A program made the position numbers and the translations under genes. This document shows, in pieces, positions 1-9,815 of a stretch of DNA of 64,000 nt. Location of the stretch: positions 9,330-73,329 of the forward strand of contig CAYZFD010000003.1 of the NCBI GenBank assembly GCA_964477735.1, read 5' to 3'. This stretch comes from CAYZFD01 sp964477735 (GTDB lineage: Bacteria; Bacteroidota; Bacteroidia; Flavobacteriales; Flavobacteriaceae). Below the pieces are notes generated by a model. The model ran no database searches. It saw only the letters and a program-made list of their open reading frames with translations, and was not told the DNA's origin. How positions within the stretch are numbered: position 1 is the stretch's first letter; each line of letters opens with the position of its first letter.

Positions 1-2
1 CA

Positions 3-2141
3 CTTGGAGTGGTGAAACTATCTATGGATGTCAATCAGCTTAATGAAATAGAATTGGTGGGTGAAAAAACGCAAGTAGAATTTCGATTAGACAAGCAAGT
101 CTATAATATTGGAAAAGATTTAACGGTAAGAGGTGGCTCTGTATCTGATGTATTGGACAATCTTCCCTCTGTGTCTGTCGATATCGAAGGAAATGTAGCT
201 TTGCGAAACAATACTAACGTAAGAATACTTATCAATGGAAAACCATCGGGATTGGTGGGTTTAAGCAGCAATGATGCCTTACGGCAATTTCCTGCCGACA
301 GTGTTGAAAAGGTTGAAATTATCACTTCACCTTCGGCTCGTTACGATGCCGAAGGAACAGCTGGAATTATCAACATTGTTTTGGCTAAAAACAAAATTTC
401 TGGGTTTAACGGCTCTGTTTCTGCTTCGCTTGAAAAACCTTTCAGTTATGGACTTGCTGCAAATCTAAACTTCAGAACAGAAAAATTCAATTGGTTTTTA
501 AACAGCGGGTACAGCAACAACAATTCCATTGGAAGAAGTTACAACGACACAGAATACATAAATGCAAATGGATATAGTTTCTTAACTGAAAGTAGAATAT
601 TTGATCGTGTTAGAAGTGGCTACAACAGCACTTTAGGTGTTGAATGGTCATTGACCGATAAAACAAGTGTCACAATTTCCACCCTAATTCAAGACAGGGA
701 CAATACCAATTTATCCACCAATGATTTGGTTTTTGAAAATCAAAGTCGAAATCTGGTAGACAAAATTGTTCGCTTACAAGATGAGCTTGAAGAAGATAGT
801 GGGAATGAATATAATTTTAACCTTACACACAATTTCGACGACGAAGGGCATGTTATAACATTTGATGCGCAATTCGAAAAAAACAGCGAAGTGGAAGATG
901 CAGAAATTGGAGAACAAAATTTTGGGGAGTCCATGGTCATCAACGAAACCAACTTAACCAGTGAATCACAAACGCGTAGCCTATTTCAAGCTGATTACGT
1001 GAAACCCATTGGAGAAAATGGACAATTTGAATTTGGTTATCGAGGTAATTTTTCTTTGCTCGACACTGATTATATAGTAACAGAACTGGATGAAAATGGA
1101 AAATTTGTTCGAAACACCAACCTTTCTAACAATCTTATTTACGACGAAAAAGTAAATGCCGTTTACAGCCAATATGGAAATAAAATCGGGAAACTATCTT
1201 TTTTAATGGGCTTAAGATATGAGCATTCAACCATTGATATTGAGCAAAAAACTTTAGGTGATGACAACCACAGAAAATATGCTAACCTATTTCCTACACT
1301 AAACCTTTCATGGGAAATATCTGAAGGAAAAACCGTCACCATTGGCTATAATCGTCGTATTAGTCGTCCGCGATCGAGATTCATCAATCCCTTTCCTTCA
1401 AGATCGAGCAAAACAAATATTTTTCAAGGAAATCCCAATCTAAATCCCACATTTTCAAATGGAATCGACGTTGGTTTTCTCAGTAGAAATAAATCCCTAA
1501 CCATTGGCGGATCAGTGTTTTACAGAAAAACCACTGATAATTTTGTTTTTGTTCTTGTAGAAACCGGACAAACTGTCGAAGTGAATGGTCAACAAGTTAC
1601 TGTGTTACAACGCTCCCCTATCAATTTAGCTTCTGAAACCCAAGTTGGCGTTGAAACAAACGGAAGTTATAGTTTTAACAAAAACTGGCGCATGAATGGA
1701 AGTCTTAACTTGTTTGATTCCAAAGTAAGAGGCTCCTACAACAATATTGTTTATGATGCTGATAATTTTAGTTGGTCTGGAAGGTTTAGCAACACATTAA
1801 AAGCCAAAGGAATAGATTGGCAAACAAGTGTAATATACAGAGGTCCTAGCAAAACTGCACAGGGAACCTCAGAAGGAATATTGTTCACCAATACGGCATT
1901 AAGTAAAGATGTGTTTAAGGAAAAGGGGACGCTAACCTTTAGGGTAAGTGATTTGTTCAATTCATCTCGAAGAAAATCAAGTCTAATTACCGAAAACACG
2001 AAAAACTATAGTGAGTTTCAGTGGAGACAACGCACTTTCAGTTTAAATTTCACCTATAGATTTAACCAGAAAAAAGAGCAAAGACAACGTGGTCAGCGCG
2101 GCGAAGGCGGAGGTGATGGGGATTTTGGATTCGACGAGTAA
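3..2141 (+). CDS. TonB-dependent outer-membrane beta-barrel protein, 5' end outside the window
   Basis: The reading frame is open from the window edge, so the signal peptide and probably a carboxypeptidase-regulatory-like N-terminal domain lie upstream. The visible 710 or so residues begin in a plug-like domain (VRGGSVSDVLDNLPSVSVD, then RILINGKPS and the VEKVEIITSPSARYDAEGTAGIINI block typical of TonB receptor plugs), followed by many alternating aromatic/polar strands of an outer-membrane barrel. The C-terminus ends in a Q/R/G-rich, then acidic tail (QRQRGQRGEGGGDGDFGFDE). Known: the closest family type is the Bacteroidota outer-membrane beta-barrel proteins related to TonB receptors. No SusD partner is visible downstream, so the substrate cannot be inferred. 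A siderophore or peptide receptor is possible. Confidence 0.85.
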   Translation, partial: LGVVKLSMDVNQLNEIELVGEKTQVEFRLDKQVYNIGKDLTVRGGSVSDVLDNLPSVSVDIEGNVALRNNTNVRILINGKPSGLVGLSSNDALRQFPADSVEKVEIITSPSARYDAEGTAGIINIVLAKNKISGFNGSVSASLEKPFSYGLAANLNFRTEKFNWFLNSGYSNNNSIGRSYNDTEYINANGYSFLTESRIFDRVRSGYNSTLGVEWSLTDKTSVTISTLIQDRDNTNLSTNDLVFENQSRNLVDKIVRLQDELEEDSGNEYNFNLTHNFDDEGHVITFDAQFEKNSEVEDAEIGEQNFGESMVINETNLTSESQTRSLFQADYVKPIGENGQFEFGYRGNFSLLDTDYIVTELDENGKFVRNTNLSNNLIYDEKVNAVYSQYGNKIGKLSFLMGLRYEHSTIDIEQKTLGDDNHRKYANLFPTLNLSWEISEGKTVTIGYNRRISRPRSRFINPFPSRSSKTNIFQGNPNLNPTFSNGIDVGFLSRNKSLTIGGSVFYRKTTDNFVFVLVETGQTVEVNGQQVTVLQRSPINLASETQVGVETNGSYSFNKNWRMNGSLNLFDSKVRGSYNNIVYDADNFSWSGRFSNTLKAKGIDWQTSVIYRGPSKTAQGTSEGILFTNTALSKDVFKEKGTLTFRVSDLFNSSRRKSSLITENTKNYSEFQWRQRTFSLNFTYRFNQKKEQRQRGQRGEGGGDGDFGFDE

Positions 2142-2144
2142 GTC

Positions 2145-2306
2145 TTATTTCGACTTTTTAGCACGCCATTCTTTAAGACGCTCAAGCAAAGCACCACCCA
2201 CCCAATAAGGCACTATAAAAGTGATGAGGAAAATCATCAACCAAAAGCCTATGGTTAGTATGGTTAGAAAAGCTAAAAATCCAAGGTATTGATCAAATTC
2301 GAACAT
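2145..2306 (-). CDS. 53-aa single-pass membrane protein
   Basis: This short gene starts MFEFDQYLGFLAFLTILTIG and has one long hydrophobic stretch (about residues 8-36), a GG turn, then a basic amphipathic tail (LERLKEWRAKKSK). It begins with ATG and has a TAnnTTTG -7 box 19 bases upstream on the same strand. It is convergent with the TonB-type protein, with only 3 bases between the two stop codons. I do not recognise the family and infer no function. Support comes from a clean gene-sized frame filling the space between two real genes, a promoter-like element, and a plausible topology (short acidic N-terminus, basic C-terminus in the cytoplasm). Confidence 0.6.
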   Translation of the reverse strand: MFEFDQYLGFLAFLTILTIGFWLMIFLITFIVPYWVGGALLERLKEWRAKKSK

Positions 2307-2324
2307 GACTTAATAAATATGTCA

Positions 2325-2332
2325 CAAAGATA
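2325..2332 (-). promoter_or_regulatory. -7 box of the 53-aa membrane protein gene
   Basis: On the minus strand this reads TATCTTTG, a perfect TAnnTTTG element. It places the transcript start about 12 bases before the ATG at 2306. No convincing -33 TTG is seen at the right distance, so this is a weak call. Confidence 0.35.
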
Positions 2333-2399
2333 TTGAGAAAGATTGAAATTCTCCATGCGATCTCTCAGCTTTTTTTCAATTCATTTAAAAACTGTAATG

Positions 2400-2407
2400 T
2401 ACCTTTG
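2400..2407 (+). promoter_or_regulatory. -7 box before fumC
   Basis: TACCTTTG matches TAnnTTTG and lies 17 bases before the fumC ATG. The -33 region is T-rich but lacks a clear TTG. Confidence 0.4.
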
Positions 2408-2424
2408 CATCAAATTCGATCCAT

Positions 2425-3816
2425 ATGTCGTTTAGAACTGAAAAAGATACCATGGGAACCGTGTCTGTTCCTGCCGAAAAATATTGGGGTGCGCAAACCG
2501 AACGCTCTCGTAATAATTTTAAAATTGGCCCCGAGGCTTCGATGCCACTAGAAATCGTTTATGGTTTTGCCATATTAAAAAAATCAGCTGCATTTGCCAA
2601 TTGTGAGTTGGGCGTTTTAGATGTAAAAAAGCGAGATCTTATTGCACAAGTTTGCGATGAAATCATAGACGGCAAACTCGATGATCAATTTCCACTGGTC
2701 ATCTGGCAAACTGGCTCTGGAACACAAAGCAACATGAATGTAAACGAGGTCATTGCCAACCGTGCACATGTGATTGAGGGAAATGTTTTAGGAGAAGGCA
2801 CTCGAACGCTCCAGCCTAATGACGATGTCAACAAATCGCAATCTTCAAATGACACCTTCCCAACTGGAATGCACATTGCTGCCTATAAACTATTGGTTGA
2901 AAACACCATCCCTTCGATTGAGCAGCTCAAAAATCGATTGGCTGAAAAATCATCTGCGTTTATGGATGTAGTGAAAATTGGGCGTACTCACCTTATGGAT
3001 GCCACCCCTCTCACGCTTGGTCAAGAGTTTTCGGGTTATGTGTCCCAGCTCGATCATGGTTTAAAGGCCCTAAAAAACACCCTTCCCCACCTAGCCGAGC
3101 TTGCTTTGGGTGGAACCGCCGTTGGCACTGGAATCAATACACCTAATGGCTACGCCAACTTGGTGGCTCAATATATTGCTAAGTTTTCAAATCTCCCTTT
3201 TGTATCAGCCGAAAACAAATTTGAAGCCCTAGCGGCCCACGACGCCTTTGTTGAAACACACGGTGCCTTGAAACAACTGGCTGTTTCTCTCAACAAAATT
3301 GCAAATGATATTAGGATGATGGCCAGTGGACCTAGGTCTGGAATCGGCGAAATTATCATCCCTGCCAATGAGCCAGGAAGCTCTATTATGCCAGGTAAAG
3401 TCAATCCCACTCAATGCGAAGCACTCACTATGGTTTGTGCACAAGTCATGGGCAACGACGTGGCCATCACAATTGGTGGTACACAAGGACATTACGAGTT
3501 AAATGTTTTTAAACCCATGATAGCAGCCAACCTGTTACAATCTGCAAGACTTCTTGGTGATGCGGCCAAAAGTTTTGAGCTTCACTGTGTTTCAGGGATT
3601 GAACCCAATCAAAAAAGAATCAACGAATTGGTAAGCAATTCCCTAATGCTTGTTACGGCTCTAAATACCAAAATTGGCTATTACAAATCAGCTGAAATTG
3701 CAAATAAAGCTCATGAAGAAGGTAAAACACTAAAAGAAGCAGCACTTGAGCTAAATTACCTTACCGAAGAGGAATTTGATAGCTGGGTGAGACCCGAAGA
3801 TATGACAGGCCTCTAA
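2425..3816 (+). CDS. fumC: class II fumarate hydratase
   Basis: Fumarase C interconverts fumarate and L-malate in the TCA cycle as a cytosolic homotetramer without an iron-sulfur cluster. The 463-aa protein has the usual class II length. Visible motifs are the [12 protein letters not shown] substrate loop near residue 97, [17 protein letters not shown] near 186 with the conserved His, and the superfamily signature [11 protein letters not shown] at 318-328 containing the catalytic Ser. The ATG at 2425 fits the usual N-terminus ([15 protein letters not shown]). The gene appears monocistronic. Its TAA interlocks with the stop of the convergent small gene that follows (4-base overlap). Confidence 0.97.
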   Translation: MSFRTEKDTMGTVSVPAEKYWGAQTERSRNNFKIGPEASMPLEIVYGFAILKKSAAFANCELGVLDVKKRDLIAQVCDEIIDGKLDDQFPLVIWQTGSGTQSNMNVNEVIANRAHVIEGNVLGEGTRTLQPNDDVNKSQSSNDTFPTGMHIAAYKLLVENTIPSIEQLKNRLAEKSSAFMDVVKIGRTHLMDATPLTLGQEFSGYVSQLDHGLKALKNTLPHLAELALGGTAVGTGINTPNGYANLVAQYIAKFSNLPFVSAENKFEALAAHDAFVETHGALKQLAVSLNKIANDIRMMASGPRSGIGEIIIPANEPGSSIMPGKVNPTQCEALTMVCAQVMGNDVAITIGGTQGHYELNVFKPMIAANLLQSARLLGDAAKSFELHCVSGIEPNQKRINELVSNSLMLVTALNTKIGYYKSAEIANKAHEEGKTLKEAALELNYLTEEEFDSWVRPEDMTGL

Positions 3817-3992
3817 ACCCGTCCTCTTAAAGCGTTAAAAGCCCATCCAATAGCAATAAATCCTGTTCCTACAACAGAAAAGCCTATGGCATAGTCTGGG
3901 TATTTAATCACGCCTAACAGCACAAGAGCGATGCCTAGGCAAGTTAGAATGAGTGAGGCATATCCAAAAATCGAATTTTTATTTAAACTCAT
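3813..3992 (-). CDS. 59-aa two-helix membrane protein, CAL67264-like
   Basis: The translation begins [20 protein letters not shown] and has two hydrophobic helices (about 9-28 and 34-53) separated by a short KYPDY turn, ending in NALRGRV. The pattern (short polar start, IxKYxxxAIGFxVVGxGF, ending NALRGRV) resembles the small flavobacterial membrane proteins named CAL67264 family, recalled from memory and not checked. Function is unknown. The gene is convergent with fumC and their stop codons overlap in the 4 bases 3813-3816. It is too short for many gene finders, but the match of topology and C-terminus makes it likely real. Confidence 0.65.
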   Translation of the reverse strand: MSLNKNSIFGYASLILTCLGIALVLLGVIKYPDYAIGFSVVGTGFIAIGWAFNALRGRV

Positions 3993-4096
3993 AATAATTT
4001 AGTCGTTGTTTGAGCCGTAAATATCCTAAAAATACTGGAGATGGCGTTTTCAATTAACGTTTTGTTTGGAAATCAAACTATTCGCTTGCAGTTTTG

Positions 4097-4104
4097 TAAA
4101 TTTG
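4097..4104 (+). promoter_or_regulatory. -7 box before the acyl-CoA carboxylase gene
   Basis: TAAATTTG matches TAnnTTTG and lies 25 bases before the ATG at 4129. No -33 element is found at the ideal distance. Confidence 0.35.
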
Positions 4105-4128
4105 TAATACTAATTTTTATCCTTGCTC

Positions 4129-5897
4129 ATGGATTTAGCGTTCAATATAAATGAAGATCGCAACAAAATGTTGCTTTCTACCCTTCGAAAAAAGCTTGCG
4201 CAAGTAAAATTTGGAGGCGGTAAAAATCGTATTGAAAAACAACATGCACAAGGAAAATTAACAGCTCGTGAACGTATTGATTTTTTGTTTGATCATCCTA
4301 AGCAGTCCATAGAAATTGGCGCATTAGCTGGGGAAGGTATGTATGAGCAAGAAGGGGGCTGCCCTTCGGGGGGTGTTGTTGTGAAAATCGGGAAAATTTC
4401 TGGAAGGTTAAGTATAGTTGTGGCCAATGATGCAACGGTTAAAGCAGGCGCTTTTTTCCCTATCACTGCCAAAAAAAACCTTAGAGCACAAGAAATTGCT
4501 ATAGAAAACAGGCTTCCAATTGTATATTTAGTGGACAGTGCAGGTGTGTTTTTACCTATGCAAGATGAAGTTTTTGGAGATAAAGAGCATTTTGGACGCG
4601 TTTTTAGAAATAACGCCAAAATGAGCAGCATGGGAATNNNNNNNNNNNNNNNNNNNNNNNNNNNNNNNNNNNNNNNNNNNNNNNNNNNNNNNNNNNNNNN
4701 NNNNNNNNNNNNNNNNNNNNNNNNNNNNNNNNNNNNNAAGAGCATTTTGGACGCGTTTTTAGAAATAACGCCAAAATGAGCAGCATGGGAATCACACAAA
4801 TTGCGGCCGTGATGGGAAGCTGTGTTGCTGGAGGTGCCTATTTACCCATCATGTGCGACGAATCCATAATAGTCAAAGGAACAGGAAGTATTTTTTTAGC
4901 CGGCAGCTATTTAGTGAAAGCTGCTATCGGTGAAAGTGTTGACAATCAAACGTTAGGAGGTGCTCAAGTACAAACAGACATGAGCGGCAACATAGATTAT
5001 GTGGCCGAAAATGACCAAGACGCACTCGAAAAAATTAAAAAGCTTATGGGTCAAATGGGTGCAGTGACTAAGGCTGGTTTTCATCGCGACAAACCTGAAG
5101 TTCCTTCCGAAAACCCTAAAGAAATTTTTGGCATCCTTCCCCACGAGAGACAACAACCCTATGACATGATGGAAATCATAAAGAGGTTGGTCGACAAATC
5201 TGCTTTCGTTCCTTATAAACCTGGGTATGGAAAAACCATAATAACGGGCTATGCCAATATTGACGGCTGGGCTGTTGGGATTATTGCCAACCAAAGACTG
5301 GTAAGCAAAAATGCCAAGGGAGAGATGCAATTTGGAGGCGTAATTTATTCTGAGTCAGCCGACAAAGCTGCTCGTTTTGTTTCGGTTTGCAACCAAAAGA
5401 AAATTCCACTCGTTTTTTTACAAGACGTTACTGGTTTTATGGTGGGTACAAAAGCTGAGCATGGAGGAATTATAAAGGATGGCGCAAAATTGGTAAATGC
5501 TGTGAGCAATTCTGTAGTGCCTAAATTCACAGTGTTGATAGGAAATTCCTATGGAGCTGGAAATTATGCCATGTGTGGTAGAGCCTACGACCCACGTTTG
5601 ATGGTTTCTTGGCCATCGGCCAAAATGTCGGTAATGGGCGGTGAACAAGCCGCTAGCGTATTGTTGCAAATTGAAAAAAAGGGCGAAAAATTATCTAAAC
5701 AAGAAGAGTCTGATTTATTAAAAACCATTCAAGAAAAATATGACAAGCAGACTTCCCCCTATTATGGCGCAGCGAGACTTTGGACAGATGCCATCATAGA
5801 CCCTTTAGAAACAAGAAATTGGATTAGTGTTGGAATAGAAGCAGCCAATCACGCTCCAATAACGGATTCCTACAAAGTTGGGGTGATGCAAGTTTAA
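4129..5897 (+). CDS. acyl-CoA carboxylase carboxyltransferase (beta) subunit, methylcrotonyl-CoA type; interrupted by an assembly gap
   Basis: This subunit transfers the carboxyl group from carboxybiotin to an acyl-CoA. The family signs are clear: AQGKLTARERIDFLFD near the start, VDSAGVFLPMQDEVFGDKEHFGR, GSCVAGGAYLPIMCDES and GTIFLAG-type loops of the N-domain, then the C-domain with DVTGFMVGTKAEHGGI, GNSYGAGNYAMCGRAYDPR and MGGEQAASVL. These details resemble the methylcrotonyl-CoA carboxylase beta chain (leucine breakdown) more than propionyl-CoA carboxylase. A 100-N run at 4638-4737 sits between two identical 55-base copies; removing the Ns and one copy restores one frame of 537 aa, so the gene is intact. 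The biotin-carrying alpha chain is not adjacent. Start: the ATG at 4129 is preferred over a TTG six bases upstream. Confidence 0.9.
4638..4737. other. 100-N assembly gap inside the carboxylase gene (overlapping contig ends)
   Basis: The 55 bases before the gap (4583-4637) are identical to the 55 bases after it (4738-4792). This is what is left when two contigs sharing a k-mer-length end are scaffolded with a fixed 100-N spacer. No real sequence appears to be missing. Confidence 0.92.
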
Positions 5898-6967
5898 AAC
5901 AACTTTTGGAGCGTAGAAATCCTATCTATTTTTCCCGATTGTGTCTCAATAAAATGTTCCGAGAAATAAATTGACTTAGGGCGTTTATGTTTTGGAAAAG
6001 AAATGTCAAATAAGATTTTGTTTTTTAGATTCTCATCTTGATATCCTTCAATAACGACAATTAACTTTTGGCCCAGTTCCTGATCTTCTTCATGAGATAC
6101 AAAAAATCGTTTTTGTATATGGCATGAAAGAATTTTCTCAATTTCTTCGGGAAATATTTTAATTCCTCCACTATTCACCACGTGATCTATTCGGCCAAGA
6201 ATTTTAAAGCTGTGAGGAGTGTCAACGACGGCCACGTCATTGGTTAAGATAGACCTTGAGTCAATGTGTGGGGCTACAATAGCCAGGCATCTACGTGCAT
6301 CTACAGCAACCGAAACACCATCTAATGTAATGAAAGAATCTGACGGCGTTCCTGGACACAGTTGGCGCGCTGCAATGTGTGATACCGTTTCTGTCATGCC
6401 ATAGGTTTCATAAACTTTTGTAGAGGTATCTTTTAGAGCAATGATGGTTTGGGCGGAAATGGGGGCACCACCAACAATTACTTTTTTAAACCGATGTAAA
6501 TATGGAATCGAATTGGTGAGCTGTTGGGGCGTTAAAGCCGTAAAATCATAGACTTTTTCGAGTTGGTTTAAGGGAGATTTTGAGGGAGTAAGGGTGTCGA
6601 GCGAAAGTCCTAAGATCATAGATCTTATCCACATCATTTTTCCAGCAATATAGGTCGATGGCAACACATTTAGAGCCGTGTTTCTCGGACCTAAATCTAG
6701 CCAATTGCCTGTTAACAAAGCTGAATTTACCAAACTTTGTTTAGGCATTTCTATGTTCTTAGGTGTTCCAGTAGATCCAGAAGTTTTTAAAACAATTGTT
6801 GGGTTATTATCGAGCCAATCTAATAGGAAAAGTCCAGTTTCTCTCTCAAATGAATCGCCTTCTTTCACAAAACAATAGGCGGCTTCCTTCAATAATTTTC
6901 GGTTAAAACTTTGACCGTTAAATCGAAATGAATTGTGAATATTTTTATAGGTGGGTGCTAATTTCAT
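5894..6967 (-). CDS. menE: o-succinylbenzoate-CoA ligase
   Basis: MenE activates o-succinylbenzoate with ATP and CoA for menaquinone synthesis. It is an ANL-superfamily enzyme: P-loop TSGSTGTPK at 62-70, the YGMTET motif at 189-194, and the hinge block GRIDHVVNSGG at 258-268 followed by IFPEEIE. At 357 aa it is shorter than enterobacterial MenE (about 450), as is common in this phylum. The ATG at 6967 is chosen over one 30 bases upstream because it shares its A with the stop codon of the preceding CPBP gene (TAATG), suggesting translational coupling. It is the last gene of the minus-strand men run; its stop interlocks with the convergent carboxylase gene by 4 bases. Confidence 0.92.
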   Translation of the reverse strand: MKLAPTYKNIHNSFRFNGQSFNRKLLKEAAYCFVKEGDSFERETGLFLLDWLDNNPTIVLKTSGSTGTPKNIEMPKQSLVNSALLTGNWLDLGPRNTALNVLPSTYIAGKMMWIRSMILGLSLDTLTPSKSPLNQLEKVYDFTALTPQQLTNSIPYLHRFKKVIVGGAPISAQTIIALKDTSTKVYETYGMTETVSHIAARQLCPGTPSDSFITLDGVSVAVDARRCLAIVAPHIDSRSILTNDVAVVDTPHSFKILGRIDHVVNSGGIKIFPEEIEKILSCHIQKRFFVSHEEDQELGQKLIVVIEGYQDENLKNKILFDISFPKHKRPKSIYFSEHFIETQSGKIDRISTLQKLF

Positions 6968-7887
6968 TAGATACGACCAAATAATTTTTCTTTCCAATCA
7001 GACCAATTGTAGCGTTTGGCAAAGACATAGAGAAGTGTGGGGTAAATGATGAGGATGGGGAGCACTATATTAACATCTAAAGCAGGCTCGGATATATCAA
7101 TAAATAGGGAGTTGGTTTGGAGTGCAGTCCAGTCTGCCGTCACCAAGAGCGCAGTGATCATGTTGTTGGCGGCATGCACGCCCAAGGCCAATTCCATTCC
7201 CTCATCCATCAGGGTGATTATGCCTAAAAATAAACCCGTGCCAATATAATAAAGCACCAAAATGTTTCCCAGTTTATCAATTTCGGGATTGGCCAAATGC
7301 AGAAGGCCAAAACCAATGGAGGTAATGAGTAGAGGAAACCAGCGGTTTTTGACCAAAATTCCTAAACCTTGCATAAGATATCCTCTAAAAAGATACTCTT
7401 CAAAACTGGTCTGGAGGGGAAGCAAGGTTATGGAAATTAATATAAGTATGACAAATTTAGATAAGTCAAAATTCCATCTAAAATCTTCTGGAAAAATAAT
7501 GATGTCTAGAGCAGTCGTTGCCAAAATGATAAGGGTCAACAAAGCAAAAGCAAACCAAACGCGTCGCCAATCAATTTTTGAACGACTAGTAGTCACTGCA
7601 ACAATTTTTTGACCATGAATCCAGGGCAAAACAACAAAAAACAAGCAAATAATTCCAATAGCAAAAGGGAGAAGCATTAAGGTCAGGTTTTGATTGGGCT
7701 CTAATGCGTTAAACATATTGGTGTCGTTTAAATTTTCGAGTCCTACTTTACTTGCAACTATGGCGGTGAAAGGAATTTGACCAAGAATCACAGCCACAAC
7801 AAGAAGAAAGGTGCCCAACAGATACCTACCGAAACTTGTTTTCGTGTTTTTAATATTTTCTATAAACTTCAAGCTATTTTGTTCCAT
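6967..7887 (-). CDS. CPBP-family intramembrane metalloprotease
   Basis: This 306-aa polytopic membrane protein has the CPBP (CAAX prenyl protease 2 / bacteriocin-processing) motifs: EEYLFR at 163-168, GLLHLAN with His197, and HAANN with His238 and Asn241. These form the presumed glutamate/histidine active site. It carries about eight hydrophobic segments. Substrate unknown: family members process prenylated proteins, act in bacteriocin immunity or in membrane signalling. It overlaps menC by 19 bases and shares one base with menE, so it is locked into the men transcript. No menaquinone role is established for this family; the link here is by position only. Confidence 0.88.
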   Translation of the reverse strand: MEQNSLKFIENIKNTKTSFGRYLLGTFLLVVAVILGQIPFTAIVASKVGLENLNDTNMFNALEPNQNLTLMLLPFAIGIICLFFVVLPWIHGQKIVAVTTSRSKIDWRRVWFAFALLTLIILATTALDIIIFPEDFRWNFDLSKFVILILISITLLPLQTSFEEYLFRGYLMQGLGILVKNRWFPLLITSIGFGLLHLANPEIDKLGNILVLYYIGTGLFLGIITLMDEGMELALGVHAANNMITALLVTADWTALQTNSLFIDISEPALDVNIVLPILIIYPTLLYVFAKRYNWSDWKEKLFGRI

Positions 7888-8897
7888 TTTTTGTTGATAT
7901 TGTATTTTAAAAATCCATCCGAAACCTCTAAAGGGCTATCGATGTTGTTGGTAAATAAACTACCCGTTCCCAGTCCCTGTGGCATTGATGTGGATTTAGT
8001 GAAAACCCATTGAGCGATCGCATTTAAGCCCAAATTACTCTCAAGTGCGCTGGTTGCCCACCATCCAATTCCAAGTTCCTCTGCTAGATGTATCCAGTTC
8101 TCAGCCACCCGCCAGCCACCAATAAGGCTTGGCTTTAGGATAAAATAATCTGGCTTAACGACTTCCAAAAATTTGGTGTTTAGAGGGTTTAGACCAATCA
8201 ATTCTTCATCAACAGCAATTTTAATTGGTGACAATTCACAAAGTGATGCCAATTGATCCCATTGGCTTACAGAAATAGGCTGTTCGATGGAATGAAGATT
8301 AAATTCAGACAAACGCTTGAGTTTTTCTAATGCCCCATAGGGTTTAAAAGCACCATTTGCATCTACCCTGATTTCAACATCACCTGAATTAAATTCGGCT
8401 CTAATAAATTTTAACAAATCACATTCTTCATCAAAATCTATGGCGCCAATTTTAATCTTTATGCAACGAAATCCAGCGTTTAACTTTTCAACGATTTGCT
8501 GACGCATAAAACTTTTAGATCCCATCCAAACCAATCCGTTAATTGGAATTTGCGCATCAGCATTGGTGAAAGCTGATGGAAACAGTTCCATTGGCGAGTT
8601 GGCTTCGAGCGATTTGAAGGCCATTTCTAAACCCCATCGAATTGAGGGAAAATTTTGAAGTTGAGCATATAAATCATCGAATCCGATTGAAATATTTTCA
8701 CAAAGCCATCGAAGTTTTTCTGTGTAATCGGGTCTATCGTCAATACTCAAACCTTTAAGAACACTACACTCACCATAACCCGTTTTGCCTTGGGAGGATA
8801 TTTTTAGAAACCAGCTATCTTTTTGCATTAAAACGCCTCTAGAAGTTCCTGCTGGTTGCTTGAAATACAATGGGTAATGAATAAAGTCGCACTCCAT
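7869..8897 (-). CDS. menC: o-succinylbenzoate synthase
   Basis: MenC dehydrates SHCHC to o-succinylbenzoate in menaquinone synthesis. The 342-aa protein is an enolase-superfamily (muconate lactonizing subgroup) enzyme: capping domain first, then a barrel with the KxK base motif in CIKIKIGAIDF, metal ligands in VDANGA, SIEQPI and AVDEEL, and the second base in ILKPSLIGG. Its 3' end overlaps the CPBP gene and its start lies 15 bases after menA, so all are probably one transcript. Confidence 0.93.
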   Translation of the reverse strand: MECDFIHYPLYFKQPAGTSRGVLMQKDSWFLKISSQGKTGYGECSVLKGLSIDDRPDYTEKLRWLCENISIGFDDLYAQLQNFPSIRWGLEMAFKSLEANSPMELFPSAFTNADAQIPINGLVWMGSKSFMRQQIVEKLNAGFRCIKIKIGAIDFDEECDLLKFIRAEFNSGDVEIRVDANGAFKPYGALEKLKRLSEFNLHSIEQPISVSQWDQLASLCELSPIKIAVDEELIGLNPLNTKFLEVVKPDYFILKPSLIGGWRVAENWIHLAEELGIGWWATSALESNLGLNAIAQWVFTKSTSMPQGLGTGSLFTNNIDSPLEVSDGFLKYNINKKWNKIA

Positions 8898-8912
8898 AGT
8901 ATGCTAAAATAA

Positions 8913-9815
8913 TTAAATCAATAAAGAAAGAGCAAACAAAACAGAAAATAGGAAGGTGCTGAGAGCAACTTTTTTTAATTCAGGGTCAAAATGGATCGGA
9001 TCTCTTATGATTAAAATGCGTTTATAATGAATAAAAAGAGGTATGAAAGCGACTAAAGGCAATAATCTTTTCAAGTTTATAGATTCACTGAAAAACAAAA
9101 ACAATAAGAAAGCTAAAAAACTACCAATTAAAAGCAGCTGATGATAAAAAATTGCTTTAGAAACCCCCCATCGAACCACCAAAGTTCGTTTGTTCGAGTT
9201 GGTATCATTTTCAACATCACGCATATTATTGAGATTAAGTACAGCGACAGCCAAGGTTCCAATGCTAATTGTTGGCAGTATGAGCAGAGGAGTCCATGTT
9301 TTTGTGAATAAAAAATAGGAACCCATAACGCTGAGAGCTCCAAAGAAAACAAACACAAATACGTCGCCCAAACCATAATATCCGTAGGCAAATTTCCCCA
9401 TGGTGTAGAAGATGGCGGCCAAAAGTGCTAAAATTCCAAATCCAGCAAACAAGCCTAGGTAAAAGGTGTGGTTTGCAAAGGCAGTTTTAATGGTTAACCC
9501 TACAAATAACAATCCAACAATAAACAACAAGATGATGCCAAACAAAAGATTTTTAGGGCTTAGTTCCCCACTCTGAAGCACTCGCTTAGGACCAATTCTA
9601 TTGCTGTTGTCTGTTCCTTTCACACCATCACCATAATCGTTGGCGAAATTTGAAAGGATCTGAAAAATAAGGGTAGTCGCTAAAGCTAGTACGAAAATTT
9701 GCTCATCAAACTTTCCTTGTGTGGCTGCCATAGCAGTTCCAACGATGATTCCAGAAAAAGAAAGTGGCAGTGTTCTGAGTCGGGCTGCTCGAATCCAAAT
9801 AAAAAGTTTATTCAT
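8913..9815 (-). CDS. menA: 1,4-dihydroxy-2-naphthoate polyprenyltransferase
   Basis: MenA attaches the polyprenyl tail to dihydroxynaphthoate at the inner membrane. The 300-aa protein is a UbiA-family integral membrane enzyme with about eight to nine helices. The two Asp-rich prenyl-diphosphate motifs are visible: NFANDYGDGVKGTDN near residue 56 and NNMRDVENDTNSNKRT near 195. It directly abuts the preceding SPOR gene (its ATG follows that stop with no gap). Confidence 0.94.
   Translation of the reverse strand: MNKLFIWIRAARLRTLPLSFSGIIVGTAMAATQGKFDEQIFVLALATTLIFQILSNFANDYGDGVKGTDNSNRIGPKRVLQSGELSPKNLLFGIILLFIVGLLFVGLTIKTAFANHTFYLGLFAGFGILALLAAIFYTMGKFAYGYYGLGDVFVFVFFGALSVMGSYFLFTKTWTPLLILPTISIGTLAVAVLNLNNMRDVENDTNSNKRTLVVRWGVSKAIFYHQLLLIGSFLAFLLFLFFSESINLKRLLPLVAFIPLFIHYKRILIIRDPIHFDPELKKVALSTFLFSVLFALSLLI

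Noticed and set aside
4583..4792. Direct 55-bp repeats flanking Ns as a target-site duplication of a mobile element
   Set aside because: The same length and pattern occur at msrA, and joining the copies restores both genes. This is the mark of assembler k-mer overlap, not of insertion.
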